Positions 12,219 to 22,935 of a DNA stretch of 64,000 nt are shown in pieces; position 1 is the first letter of the stretch; the number at the start of each line of letters is the position of its first letter. The DNA comes from Artemia franciscana. Its lineage: Eukaryota; Arthropoda; Branchiopoda; Anostraca; Artemiidae. A program made the position numbers and the translations under genes. The stretch spans positions 2,041,043 through 2,105,042 of the forward strand of contig NC_088868.1 of assembly GCF_032884065.1 (NCBI RefSeq), in the 5' to 3' direction. The notes beneath the pieces were generated by a model. The model saw nothing but the letters and a program-made list of their open reading frames with translations, was not told where the DNA came from and ran no database searches.

Positions 12219-13035
12219 GTACCATAAAGTCTCTTTCACATTGGCACGTCCGTGTGATATGTTATGTTTGCACTTTGGTCGAGTTGCGCTTGCTTTGTGT
12301 AGCAGTCCTTCATACTGGATTCGTTGCACATATTTCTCTGTCTGTTTATTAAGTAAAATATTTGTCGCTCTCATCTCTGACGACGTGTCCAAAATTTGTG
12401 AAATAAATGCTTGACCCTGATGAAGAAGTTGTTTCAATTCGTGCTTCAGTAATTGCTCTAGAATATGAAGCCAAAATTTAAGAGAAGAGAAAAAGAAAGA
12501 GAGAAAGAAGACATGTTAATTATATAAGAAACCTGTATCTATGAGTGACTTGGAAATTAAAAGATTACACAATTTTTAAAATTTGTCTTGCTAGCTAAAC
12601 GTATGGGATATTGATGCAGAAATTACCAGGCTTTCCTCCAAAACTTCCGCTAAAATTATCAAGATAAAATAATTTTGATGTCTACGCACTAATGCACCGA
12701 GGAAAAAGCTTGGTTTCGTTCTTGCGTTGCGATTTAGTTTACTGAGCAAGGTTGCGTTGTGCCGTTGCAAGTTTGCCGCAGAGCTTTTGTCGCTCACTGA
12801 AAAGCGTCAACACATCAATGGGAAAGAGGCTTAATGCACGAATACGGCTACAAATAATACTAAATCGTTAAAAATAGCAAAATATATAATTAGAAGGAAA
12901 GCAAAGAGAATTGAAAAGCCATGTACAATCAAACTAGTTTATCAGAGAAAGACTTACCCTCAACTCCAATTGATACTCTCTGACAGTAAAAGTTGATAAC
13001 TGCGCGATGGCTTGTATTAAACTAAGCTAACTTTT
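12219..13035. other. no recognisable feature
   Basis: Mixed-composition sequence with a purine-rich patch near 12478-12515 (AGAGAAGAGAAAAAGAAAGA-like). The short open frames on both strands show no family signature. Confidence 0.45.
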
Positions 13036-13039
13036 GGCT

Positions 13040-13400
13040 TTCATAGCCTATGGAAAGCAATTTATCTAATCTCAGAGTCTGCGATAAGTTAGAAAAAGTT
13101 TGGAGACACTTGTTGAGGTTTGCTTGGGAGCGTGTTTCTCTGCGTGATTTCTTTGTAAAATGAGAATGTGGTATGTTGCATGGCACTCAACGGTCTTGAA
13201 TTAAAGTATGCAATTAATAGAGGCTAGGATTAAACTGAGAAAGGAAGGGACGAGGAAATGAATAATTTATTATGGAGTGACTTCTGACGACCATAGAAAC
13301 AGGCTGGAATTTTTAAATAGGAAAACTGATTTGCCAGTCAAACCACAGAAAAACAGAAACTTGCTTGCGAAAAAAGTTGCAAGTCATGAATCTTCACTCT
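13040..13400 (+). repeat. dispersed repeat, inverted copy at 19660-19990
   Basis: Words CATAGCCT, GGAGACACTTGTTGA, TTTCTCTGCGTGATTT, TTTGTAAAATGAG, GGTATGTTGCATGGCA, TCAACGGTCTTGAATTAA and GGATTAAACTGAGA occur here in order, and in reverse complement order at 19660-19990. The two copies lie about 6.3 kb apart, inverted. Confidence 0.75.
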
Positions 13401-13949
13401 TTTTACTTGCTTAAAATTCTATAAAAAGAACCAATTAAGCTCAGCTTTCTTTCTGCTTCTGTCCAAAACACGACAAAGCAACAATAGGCGAATAAAAGTA
13501 CGGTTAAAAAAGGGAGGGACATTTTGCCCAATATATCATGGTTGCAATTATAAATGTAACCTAATAAAGAGCTAACCATGCCCCATAGTGACCGAAAATT
13601 TAAAAACACGTTTTGAACTTTCAAAGGAGAAAAGATTGCCATTTCAAGCTACGTTAGGAGTTGTAAATTATATTTCGGCTTATCTTATTAGTAAAAGCTG
13701 ATTGTGAAAGCTAATTATTTCGAATAAGAATATAAAACCCATCGAGAATGGTATTGGATTGAAATGAAAAGTTCACCGTTAGAATCACCATGGTCAAAAA
13801 TCCAGTACAGAAGAATTACAGTCCCCACAAAAACGCTTTTGGCACCACTCCAGAGGATCCAGAATAGAAAATCTAGATGCTCATTGTGGCTTTAGTAAGT
13901 TCAAATTTGCCATCAATATTCCCTCATATTTTCCTTCATAGACTTAGCC
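13401..13949. other. no recognisable feature
   Basis: No repeat or coding signature recognised. Confidence 0.45.
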
Positions 13950-14165
13950 TTAATCGTACTAGTATCACAGTTGTTGTGGTGGTAGTATGAGAAGTATTTG
14001 TAAAGTTAGTGCTGTATTAGTAGCAGTTGTAAGAGTAGCAGTAGCAGTATTCATAGGGGTAGTAGAATGTACATCTTGCCTATTGGTCAGTTGAGCATCC
14101 CTTTCCTGACGCCCCGGAATTTCACCTTGGCAAGGTTAGCCGTTCCAAAATATTGCTGGTGTGCA
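13950..14165 (+). repeat. TAG-rich repeat unit 1
   Basis: Starts AATCGTACTAGTATCACAG, continues as imperfect (TAG/CAG)n to about 14070, then TACATCTTGCCTATTGGTCA, GAGCATCCC, and TTAGCCGTTCCAAAAT. The same order recurs at 14490-14700. Confidence 0.7.
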
Positions 14166-14334
14166 CTTTTAACCCCCTTTTGACGTCCTTTTCAGCTTAA
14201 TACTCTCAAGCCTTACAAGTCAATGCAATGGAAGTAGCAATTAGAATAGTTTAGCAGCAGTGATAGAATTTGTAAAAGTAGCAGCGGTAATAGTGTTAGT
14301 AGTGACATTCATATATTACATTTTAGTAAATTGG

Positions 14335-14480
14335 TCTTTTCCTTTTAATATTGTCTGAAAGCTCCAACTTAATACCCAAAATGCATTCTTGAGATACGCT
14401 CTTATGACAATTTGCATGCACTTAGTGCGTTTTCATTTAGTTGAAATTTCCCTTCAAAATCATGTCAAATTTCCCCCTTA
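14335..14480 (+). repeat. single unit of the 125-bp family
   Basis: Contains TGTCTGAAAGCTCCAACTTA, TTCTTGAGATA, TTATGACAATTTGCATGCAC, TTTCATTTAGTTGAAATTTC, matching the tandem array at 10140-11150. It lies between the two TAG-rich units. Confidence 0.55.
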
Positions 14481-14489
14481 TACGCGCAG

Positions 14490-14700
14490 CATTAATTGTA
14501 CTAGTATCATAGTAGTAGTAGTAGTAACAGTAGTAGCAGTAATAGTTTATTAATATTAGTAGTAGTAAGAGCAGTAGCAGTAGTATTAATAGCAGTACTA
14601 GCAGGTACATTTTGCCTTTTGGTCAACTGAACATCCCGCTCATGATGCCCCTGAAGTTTCGTCTGGATACGGTAAGCCGTTCCAAGGATTTTCCATAGTT
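14490..14700 (+). repeat. TAG-rich repeat unit 2
   Basis: ATTGTACTAGTATCATAG, (TAG)n with CAG interruptions, TACATTTTGCCTTTTGGTCA, GAACATCCC, TAAGCCGTTCCAAGGAT. It is a direct copy of 13950-14165 about 540 bases downstream, so the pair plus the intervening 125-bp-family unit forms a larger tandem period. Confidence 0.7.
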
Positions 14701-15689
14701 TTTTGTCAATTATGAGCAACACATTTCATATACTCCTGTCTTCTTCCCTTTTAGATTCAAAGAGTTGAGTTTGCCGTTTTTTATCACGTGAATCTGTTGT
14801 TCAAATCAGCGTTGCTCATTTCTGAACTAATAAGTGGCACAGAAAACCGCATTGAGTCGTACAATGTATGGAGAGTTATGGAACTACGTCAAACATGTTT
14901 TTTTATCGATTGGTCACCGTTCATTAGTCAAATAATCCCTTGATGAAGTCGGAGAAAATCCGTTTTTAGCTATTTTAGACCACAAGCCAGCCAATTCAGG
15001 CAAATTTGCATTCCAATTTATCGCTTTCTGTGACTAATCGCCGTAAAACTAGACCGGGTTTGAGTTGCTCTAGACCCGGTGCACGTTTTACCACTTGGGC
15101 CAAGATTCTGAGTCTGTTTAGCGGTCAGATTATGAATCCACCTCTTAGACATATCCGAAAAGAGTTGCTTTCGCAACATCTTCAGTTTCCAAATTATTAT
15201 TATCAAGCAACCAGCGTCTTCAGTCTTTGAGCCTCATACTAGAACGCCACTGCGAGAGAGCAAAAATGCATAGGATGTGATCAGGACGTGACTGAATCCA
15301 CAGTAAATTCTTCACAATTTTATCCACATGTTAATCTCTGTAATACTGGGATCACACAAAAAAAAGGCGAAAGTCCGCCTCTAATTTCTTGTCTAAAGCC
15401 TTTTTTTCAGAAAATAGCAGCATAAAACTAAGAAATAACAATTGTCCAACTTGCATTTTGTACATTATGTTTTGTTTCTTTGCAAAAACACAATCACTTA
15501 TGAACCAGATCTAACGGTCGGTTCAAACGCTAAGGAATTCCTGCCCGGAACTCTGGTCTTGAGTCGCGGGAGTCACCCTTTTCACGACTGGAAAAGCTCT
15601 TGGATTTTTTTTCCAAGGGATTGGTCCGTTCCGGGTCAGAAAACTGAAGAAAAAAATTGCTGGAGGTTTCTTGCTTCTAGCCTCTGAAC
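14701..15689. other. no recognisable feature
   Basis: Short open frames on both strands near 15006-15230 and 15442-15687 have no recognisable motifs. Possibly unrecognised LINE 5' sequence just before 15690. Confidence 0.4.
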
Positions 15690-17412
15690 ATAGCCTCTGA
15701 AGATTAAGGAAGCTGTTTCTTTAGGCTGGGAAGGTATTAATAATACAAATCTAATCGCTCATTTTATGACTAAAAAGTTGAGGGTATCAGATATAGTAGT
15801 ATATGCCCCTGTAGAACCGACTGACGGAGATAAAAGTGACTGAGATCAGTTTTACTTACAGTTACAGGAGCAAACAGACAGTTGCTCAGGTAGAAATATG
15901 GTGTTTTTATTACAAAATTTTATCTCCCAAGTCGGTAGAAATAGGGATAGATGGTATCCTAGACTAGCTAAATTTGGGGTGGGGAAACAAAACAGCAAGA
16001 CTGCAGACTGCTGCAATTTTGCAGGTATATAGACCTAGTTATAACAAATACAGTGTTTTGTCGTAAACGGCCCTTAAGTTAACATAGTATTCACGTGATG
16101 ATAAGACAACAAACCTTATTGATTATGTTATTGTAAGCCGAAGACTGGCAGGATCAATATAAGGTACTAGAATATTTAGGAGAGTGGTTATTGATGTTAG
16201 AAGTAAAAATCACCATCTAGTAGTGATCACCATTTAGGGTTAATTTAAAGCTCCCGAGAAGCTATGATGCTGGTAGACTCCAGGATGAAAATTTGAGACG
16301 ACTTTTCCGGGAAGAGTTGAATCCTAAACTAGAGAGTTTAACATTGAACATTGTGGAAGATGGATGGAATAATTTTAGGGAAATAATTTGTGAGGTTACT
16401 GATGGTGTCTAGGGGAAGAAAGCTAGGAGCGCAAAATGAATATTAGCGAAAACAAACTTTATTTTTAATAGACAGGAGAAGGGGCTTGTACAAGAATTAT
16501 TTGAATGATAGATCATAAGAAAACAAAAAGGATGTAAAGAAAGTAGAGAAAGCATTAAAGCATGAATTAGGGATGCGTGAAGTGGAGGGGTGGACAAAAT
16601 TGCCGAGGATCTGGAATATGCAGCTAGACGGCATAATGGATCGGGGCCATAACTGTTGATAAGGAGAGTTAAAGGGAGATGGGCGGAACACTTTGAGATT
16701 GTGTTAAACAGAGATAGAGTTGCAAGAAAAGATACAGAAAAAATGAAAATATTTGTGATACCTTGGATATGAAGGAAGATTTGCATTATGAGGAAGAATT
16801 AGTTACAGTACTAAATGGATTAAAAATATAAGATTTCAGGTGCTGATAGGGTGGTAAATGAGTTTCTGAAATAAAGGGGTTCTGAGGTAAGAAATAAAGT
16901 ACTGAAAATTATGAATATGGTTTTTGAAAAACGAGAAGTACCTAGTGATTCTAGGAAAACATAAATCAAACCACTATATGAGAAAGGTGATAAGAATGAG
17001 TGTGGTAATTATCGAGGCATTTATCTGTTTCTGTAGGTGACAAATTACTTAGTAATATGGTACTTTTAAGACTGAGAGATGCTGTAGACAAAGTTATATG
17101 AGAAGAACACTTCGGTTTTAGAAAAGTTAGAGAATGTGTCGACCAAAGTTTTACTCTTATGATGATAATTGATTTTGTTGATAGAAAAGCTTTAGTGAAG
17201 GTCTTATCCATTTACGGTATACAAGACAAATACATTAAATTGATCTGTGCTATGTACGAGGATAACACTGCTGCGGTTAAAGTAGAAAATAAGGTTAGCG
17301 GCTGGTTGCTTATCAAATCAGGAGTTAAGCAGGATTGTTTTCTATTCCCTTTTGTATGGATCAGTTTGAGGGAATTTCCCTTAAGGAGCACAGAAAAGGC
17401 TGGGTCCCATGA
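15690..17412 (+). mobile_element. LINE-A copy, sense, endonuclease to mid-RT, decayed
   Basis: Sense-order peptides: EAVSLGWEGINNTNLIAHF then SDIVVYAPVEPTDGDKSD (15730-15840, endonuclease), NMVFLLQNF and VGRNRDRWYP (15895-15960), LARSAK-type linker, GADRVVNEFLK (about 16840-16870), NECGNYRGI (16995-17020), FGFRKVRECVDQSFTL (17110-17155), FVDRKALVKVLSIYGIQDKY (17170-17230) and IKSGVKQDC (17315-17340). These are the APE endonuclease, linker and RT fingers/palm. The YADD box and the C-terminal tail are absent because the copy ends abruptly at about 17412, where a hAT-like remnant begins. Many stops and frame changes; inactive. Confidence 0.85.
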
Positions 17413-18480
17413 ATACCAGAACGATCTTACTTCAGTGATTGGTTCCAGGCTTAAATTCAGTTGCAAGAATTACAAAGCAGCAAGTACTTAACCGTTCCGG
17501 TCAATGAAACGAAGAACAACTCGACAGCAGCGCAGATTGCCACTCTTCTTAGGAAATTAGACGAAGGGAAAGTAAAAGCAAGACCGATCAGATACTATCA
17601 CATGAAGAGCCTGGATGCTCTAAGTCTTGCAAGTTTCATTCACGACACAGTGACAAGAATTGAACTCGATTTGAACTACCGTGTAACATAGTACTACAAC
17701 GGAGCGTAATGAGCGCACCATTCTCCGGTGTTCAAGCTCGTTTGACAGTAAAATTGCCACAGGCAATCTACATTAATTGCCATGCATATAAGCTAACTTT
17801 TATCATTGCAAGCTGCGTTGAACCTGTCGGCACTGTTGGTTCTTATTTCTCATTGGCCCAGACTCTATACACATTCATTCCCAACAGCAACACTCAGTAT
17901 TAGTTGTTTTTTGAGGAACAGAAAGCTGCCGAACTACCAGTTCTGGAGCTGGAAAAAGTGCTGCTACATGATGGATCGATTACTCCTAACGATCTATATC
18001 GAAGGTTAGACTCCGACATAAATATATTTTAGCTAGACCGTCTGCTGTAAGTGAGGGAGCCGACAGCGAAGTATGGGCAGAAGAAGATGGAATCGTTCCT
18101 TGTTACCTTTTATTCGTACTACATAAGAGCAAATTTACGATCGACGAACTCTCTGTCTCAGCAGCTCCATGCCATCGACTTGGTTATTTTCATTGCGTAC
18201 CCTGATTCAGGCCAACAGGTCAGCGAACTCGCTGACCTGTGTTCAGACCCTTCATTCGTATCGCTTTTCATGAAGGCAAAAGATTTCAAGACAGAACTCA
18301 AAATCAAAGCACCTGCTGTGAATGAACCCACAACTGGACCTTCTCTGTTGATCAGAAGGGATGACCTCGAAGAACCCAAAAGATCACCAAGCATCTTAAA
18401 TTTGGACCACAACCAGCTTGTTGACGACTTTGCTAGGATGAAACATCGGTGGTTTCCTTTGTTACCTTGGTTGTTGTAGT
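17413..18480 (+). pseudogene. decayed hAT-like transposase (DUF4371 / ZMYM1-like)
   Basis: Frame pieces in order match the DUF4371-containing hAT-like proteins often annotated as zinc finger MYM-type 1-like. IRYYHMKSLDALSLASFIHD is at about 17590-17645. Remnants of the Asp-box YYDGASVMSG appear as YYNGA..MS at 17692-17715. SGVQARLTVKLPQAIYINCH is at 17722-17783 (family: SGVQ..I...VPQAIYVHC.AH), FSLAQTLYTFI at 17848-17880, LRSTNSLSQQLHAID at 18139-18183, and a C-terminal tail VSELADLCSDPSFVSLFMKA and PKRSPSILNLD to 18480. At least two frame changes and several stops separate them. The N-terminal TTF-type zinc finger and the C-terminal hAT dimerisation region are not seen, so both ends are lost. 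It directly abuts the truncated LINE-A. Confidence 0.7.
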
Positions 18481-18584
18481 AGTTTTTGCTAGCGTCATAT
18501 TTTCCTTTTTGTAAATATATTTGATCTGGAAGATTTCTGCAGAAGGAAATCCGAGATTTCGGTTACAACCCTCAGCATAATAAT

Positions 18585-18830
18585 GAAGATTACTTTCATC
18601 GACGTATTGTTTACTTAAATAAAACAGTTTCTCGCTGAGGGACGCCAGCCTGTAGTCTGGTTGAATTTTCTACTTTCAGTGTAAGTTTCACTTAACCTCG
18701 TTGATTAAATTCTTCATTGCCATATTTAATGCTAGAGGTCAGTGTAGCTGAGTTCCACATTCGAATACAGTACAATTCCAAGCACACGCGTTTTTTCTTA
18801 CTCGACACGAAGTGAATCGCCAGGGGGACA
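18585..18830 (+). repeat. dispersed repeat, inverted copy at 29690-29880
   Basis: Shared words: CGACGTATTGTTTACTTAAATAA, TGGTTGAATTTT, ACTTTCAGT, CACTTAACCTCGTTGAT, AGAGGTCAGTGTAGCTGAGT and TTCCACATT, found in reverse complement at 29690-29880. No coding content. Confidence 0.7.
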
Positions 18831-19258
18831 GATGAAATTCTTGCCAACCCCAAGATTTTGCCAATCCGTGGCGGAGGGTGTTTGACATCCAATCACTGTC
18901 GACTATTAAGAAGGGCACTGGCCATCTCAATTTCCGATCTAACGAACATCTTATCAAGGGGGTCTTTTGACACCCCTTGCACCGCTTTCCTTAAGAATTT
19001 TAAGAATTTGCTCCTATATTTATTCATGCAATTTGCCTATTTTAGTGATAGTTCCTGAATTTTAAGTCATTCTTGAAATTAACTATGGCATACGTCCTTA
19101 AGAAAGTTTGATTTCTAATGTGGAAAAACTATAATTAACAAGGCCTTAAGCATCTCACTTATTATTCGTAGTGCCATGAATTTAAAAAAAGGGAATATTG
19201 ATATTTGTTTAAAGGCTTTTGTTTACACTTTTTAATAACAATTTTCAAAAGCTGAATT
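18831..19258. other. no recognisable feature
   Basis: No repeat or coding signature recognised. Both-strand short frames near 18740-19058 have no motifs. Confidence 0.4.
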
Positions 19259-19320
19259 ATTCCTTGGAGTTCAAAAACACTTGACTGACATTCCTTGGAG
19301 TTCAAAAACACTTGACTGAC
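19259..19320. repeat. perfect 31-bp tandem duplication
   Basis: The unit beginning ATTCCTTGGAGTTCAAAAAC and ending CTTGACTGAC occurs twice without a mismatch, at 19259-19289 and 19290-19320. The perfect match implies a recent event. Confidence 0.95.
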
Positions 19321-19659
19321 ACATCTGAATTGATGCATCAGACAGTTTTAGGTCTTGTGGCAATAAAAGTTTGGCTTCGCTGAATTGTGGCTTACACTTT
19401 TTTACTTATTGCCAAAAATCGGTATGATTCAGATTTAAAACGAAATATGGGGACAAGGAAGGAATATTATACCAAATAAAAAGAAAAAAACTACTGTCAT
19501 ATACTTTTGTGATGAAAAATACCATCTGCATTATTCTTTAGACGTATGTCAGAAAAGGAAGCTAAATATGCTCCTTTTTCACGTTGTTGTATTCACCTAT
19601 TGCTGCTATTTCATTTTTGAGCTAGTAAAAAGAATACAAACCTGATTGGTTGTTTAGGT

Positions 19660-19990
19660 TAAGTCCCAAGTTTTTTCACAATCAAGCTTTCTGTTTCTCT
19701 GTGTTTTGACCAAAACGCGTGATTTTTCCGATAAATAATCCTAGCAATGTCTTTGTGTTTCTCTGGTCATTTGTAGTCTTCCATAGTAAATTATTAATTT
19801 GTCTGTCTTCTCCTGTCTCAGTTTAATCCTTGCTCACTCATCTACCTAAATTCGTTATTAATTCAAGACCGTTGAATGCCATGCAACATACCATATCCTC
19901 ATTTTACAAATAAATCACGCAGAGAAATCCGTTCCCGAGCAAGTTTCAACAAGTGTCTCCACTTTTTTTAACTTTTCGCAGGCTATGAGC
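19660..19990 (-). repeat. dispersed repeat, inverted copy of 13040-13400
   Basis: Reverse complement contains the same ordered words as 13040-13400 (see there), including TTCTCTGCGTGATTT and GGTATGTTGCATGGCA. Confidence 0.75.
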
Positions 19991-20251
19991 TTACAAAAAC
20001 AGCTTTCCAAGGAGTTTCAATGCCAAAAGCTATCGTATATGGCTGTCTTGTTGTCCATAAGAAGGAGTTATAACGCATTTCTATTGAGAGCAGTATCTTT
20101 TCATTTTTATTTCTAATGAAATTACGATTTGGAAATTTAGACGTTAAAAGAAGTGCTGATAAAATGTTTAGCGAGGAAGGCAAGGTATTATGAATTAAGT
20201 TTCTAATAAGACATATGCAACCAGACTACGAAGGACTTTAGCTGATTTTTA

Positions 20252-22383
20252 TGGCACTTGGTATTAACCAAGTGACATATAGCAATCGCAAATTCTGTCG
20301 GTCTGTCGGTCCCGGTTTTGCTACTTTAGGTACTTCCAGGTAAGCTAGGACAATGAAATTTCGCAGGCGTATCTGAGACAAGACCAGATCAAATTAGAAA
20401 TAATTGTTTTCCCGATTTGACCATCTGGGGGGGGGGGGTGAATGGGGGGCCGGTTAATTCGGAAAAAAGAAAAAATGAAGTATTTTTAACTTACGAACCG
20501 TTGATCAGATCTTAATGAAATTTGATGTTTGGAAGGATATCATGTCCTAGAGCTGTTATTTGAAATCCCGATCGGATCTGGTGACATTGGAGGGGAGCTG
20601 GGAGGGGGAACCTAAAATCTTGGAAAACACTTAGAGTGGAGGGATCGAGATGAAACTTGGTGGTAAAAATAAGCACAAGTCCTAGATACATGATTGACAT
20701 AACCGGAATGAATCTGCTCTCTTTGGGGTAATTGGGGGTTGTGGGGGTTAATTCTGAAAAATTAGAAAAAGGAGGTATTTTTAACTTACGAACGGGTGAT
20801 CGGATCTCAATGAAATTTTATTTTTAGAAGAATATCGTGTTTCAAAGCTCTTATTTTAAATCCCGACCGGATCTGGTAACATTGGGGGAAACCTAAAATT
20901 ATGGAAAACGCTTAGATTGGAGGGATCGGGATGAAACATGGTGGTAAAAATAAGCAGAAGTCTTAGATACGTGATTAACGTAATTGGAACGGATCCGCTC
21001 TATTGGGGGGGGGGGGGGTTAATTCAGAAAAATTAGGAAAAATGACGTATTTTTAACTTACAAAGGAGTGATCCGATCTTCATGACACTTCATATTTAGA
21101 ATGACCTCATATCTCAGATCTCTTATTTTAAATCTCAACCGGATACAACGTCATTTGGGGGGGCAGAAATCTTAGAAAACACTTAAAGCGGAGAGGTCAG
21201 GATCAAACTGGATGAGAAGAATAAAAACTTGTCTAAGATACGTGACTGACATAACCGGACCGGATCAGCTCTCTTTCGTGGAGTTGGGGGGGGGGGGGGG
21301 TAATTCGGAAAAATGAGGTATTTGTAACTTACGAACGGGTGACCAGATCTTAATGAAATTTGATATTTAGAAGGATCTTGTGCTTTAAAGCTCTAATTTT
21401 AAGTTTCGACCAGATCCTGTGACATTGGAGGGAGTTGGAGGGGAAACCGGAATTCTTGGAAAACGTGAAAATTGGGGTGTTTTTATCTTACGAATAGGTG
21501 ATCGGATCTTAATGAAACTTGATATATATAGAAGGGTCTAATGTCTCAGATGCTCCATTTTCGACTCGAATTGCATCCGGGACATAGGGGGTTGGAGGAG
21601 GGAAACAGAAATCTTGGAAAACGCTTAGAGTGGAGCGATCGGGATGAATTTTGTTGAGAAGAATAAGCACAAGTTCTAGATGCGTGATTGACATAATTGG
21701 AACGGATCCGTTCTCTTTCGAGGAGCTGGGGGTGTTAATTTGGAAAAATTAGAAAATTGAGGTATTTTTAACTTAAGAACGAATGACCGGATCTTAATGA
21801 AATTTGAAATTTAGAAGGAATTCATGTCTCAGAGCTCTTATTTCAAATCCCGGCCAAATCTGTTGACATTGGGGGGAGCTGGAGGGTGAAATCTTGGAAA
21901 ACACTTGGAGTGGAGGAATCGAGATGAAGCTTGGTGGATAGAACAAGCAAATGTATTTGATAAGTGATTGACATAACCATACTGGATTCGCTCTCTTTGG
22001 GGGAGTTGGGGGAGGGGTTCAGTGATTTGGCGAGTTTGGTGCTTCTGGACGTGCTAGGATGATGAAAATTTGTAGGCGTGTCAGGAAGCTGCTCAAATTA
22101 ATTTGATAAAGTCGTTTTCCCAGAGTCGGCCATCTGGGGGGCTAAAGGGAGAGGAAAAATTAGAAAAAATGAGGTATTTATAACTTACGAGTGGGTGATC
22201 GATTCTTAATGAATTTTGATATTTAGAAGGACATCGTGACTCAGAGCTCTTATTTTAAATCCTGACCGGCATTAAGCCTCTGATTTAATTTTTAAATCAA
22301 TCTATTGATTCTTAGAATTTTGTTAGAGTTCATACCATATGAGCTATTGGCTTTTAGATCTTCTTGCCTCGTCACAAGTGCCA
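20252..22383 (+). mobile_element. repeat element with about seven tandem units (mostly 270-295 bp) and short inverted ends
   Basis: Begins TGGCACTTGG and ends CAAGTGCCA, giving a 9-bp inverted terminal match, each flanked by TA. An internal palindrome lies at 20255-20274 (CACTTGGT / ACCAAGTG). The centre is a tandem array: the phrase GAGGTATTTTTAACTTACGA followed by GGTGATCGGATCTTAATGAA recurs near 20478, 20772, 21042, 21314, 21476, 21758 and 22170. Each unit also carries CTTGGAAAACRCTTAGAGTGG, GATGAAACTTGGTGG, GATTGACATAAC and a G-run of up to about 14. The right end (from 22265) is unique: ATTAAGCCTCTGATTTAATT. Non-coding; looks non-autonomous. The TA flank suggests a Tc1/mariner-like mechanism, but this is inference. 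Confidence 0.7.
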
Positions 22384-22744
22384 TATGAGCTCTTAGCTCT
22401 TGTTAGTTTATTATTCCTCAATTCCTGAATTGTCCCCCGTTTGTATTCACTTAACAATTAATAATAAAATTTAATTTTACAAATAGATACTCAAAGGAGC
22501 ATCGTTTTTTCAAGGCAATCTGCTTCTAAAAAATATTCTGTGACCTTGTTTATCATCATTTACCGTGCCAAATGATGCAGACTATTATGTAATAAAAGAA
22601 AAACAGTTGAAATCCTAGAGTTAGACATATTCTCCTGCAAATCCCTAAATAAAAACAAAAATGTCTATTTATGGTTTGATATGCAACATAATGAAATCCG
22701 AATTATCTCTTCACTCACTGTCCGAGAAACAATTGTTCACGAAC
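22384..22744. other. no recognisable feature
   Basis: AT-rich; no family recognised. Confidence 0.45.
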
Positions 22745-22935
22745 GGTCCCATACGGGGTTATATCCAGGATTTTTTTGGGGGGAGGGTTACGTAAGAAAT
22801 TTTTCGGGGAGAAGCTACACAAAGAACTTTAAAAATGAACCAAAATTTTTCTGTATTAATTTTTGCTACGTTGTTAAGTGTTGGACAAACATTTCAGGGG
22901 GTCAAATCCCCTAACCCCCCACCCCTGGATACTGC
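22745..22935. repeat. inverted-repeat element resembling 12126-12218
   Basis: TATATCCAGGATTTTTTTGG near 22760 and CCCCTGGATACTG near 22923 are inverted relative to each other. The interior carries G-rich then C-rich blocks. Similar design to the element at 12126; a small non-autonomous transposon is likely. Confidence 0.45.

Noticed and set aside
12109-12437. Overlapping 94-101 codon frames on both strands
   Set aside because: They run through the inverted-repeat element at 12126 and show no family motif.
20252-22383. CRISPR-like array
   Set aside because: Units are about 160-410 bp and diverged, with no short repeat-spacer pattern, in a eukaryotic setting.
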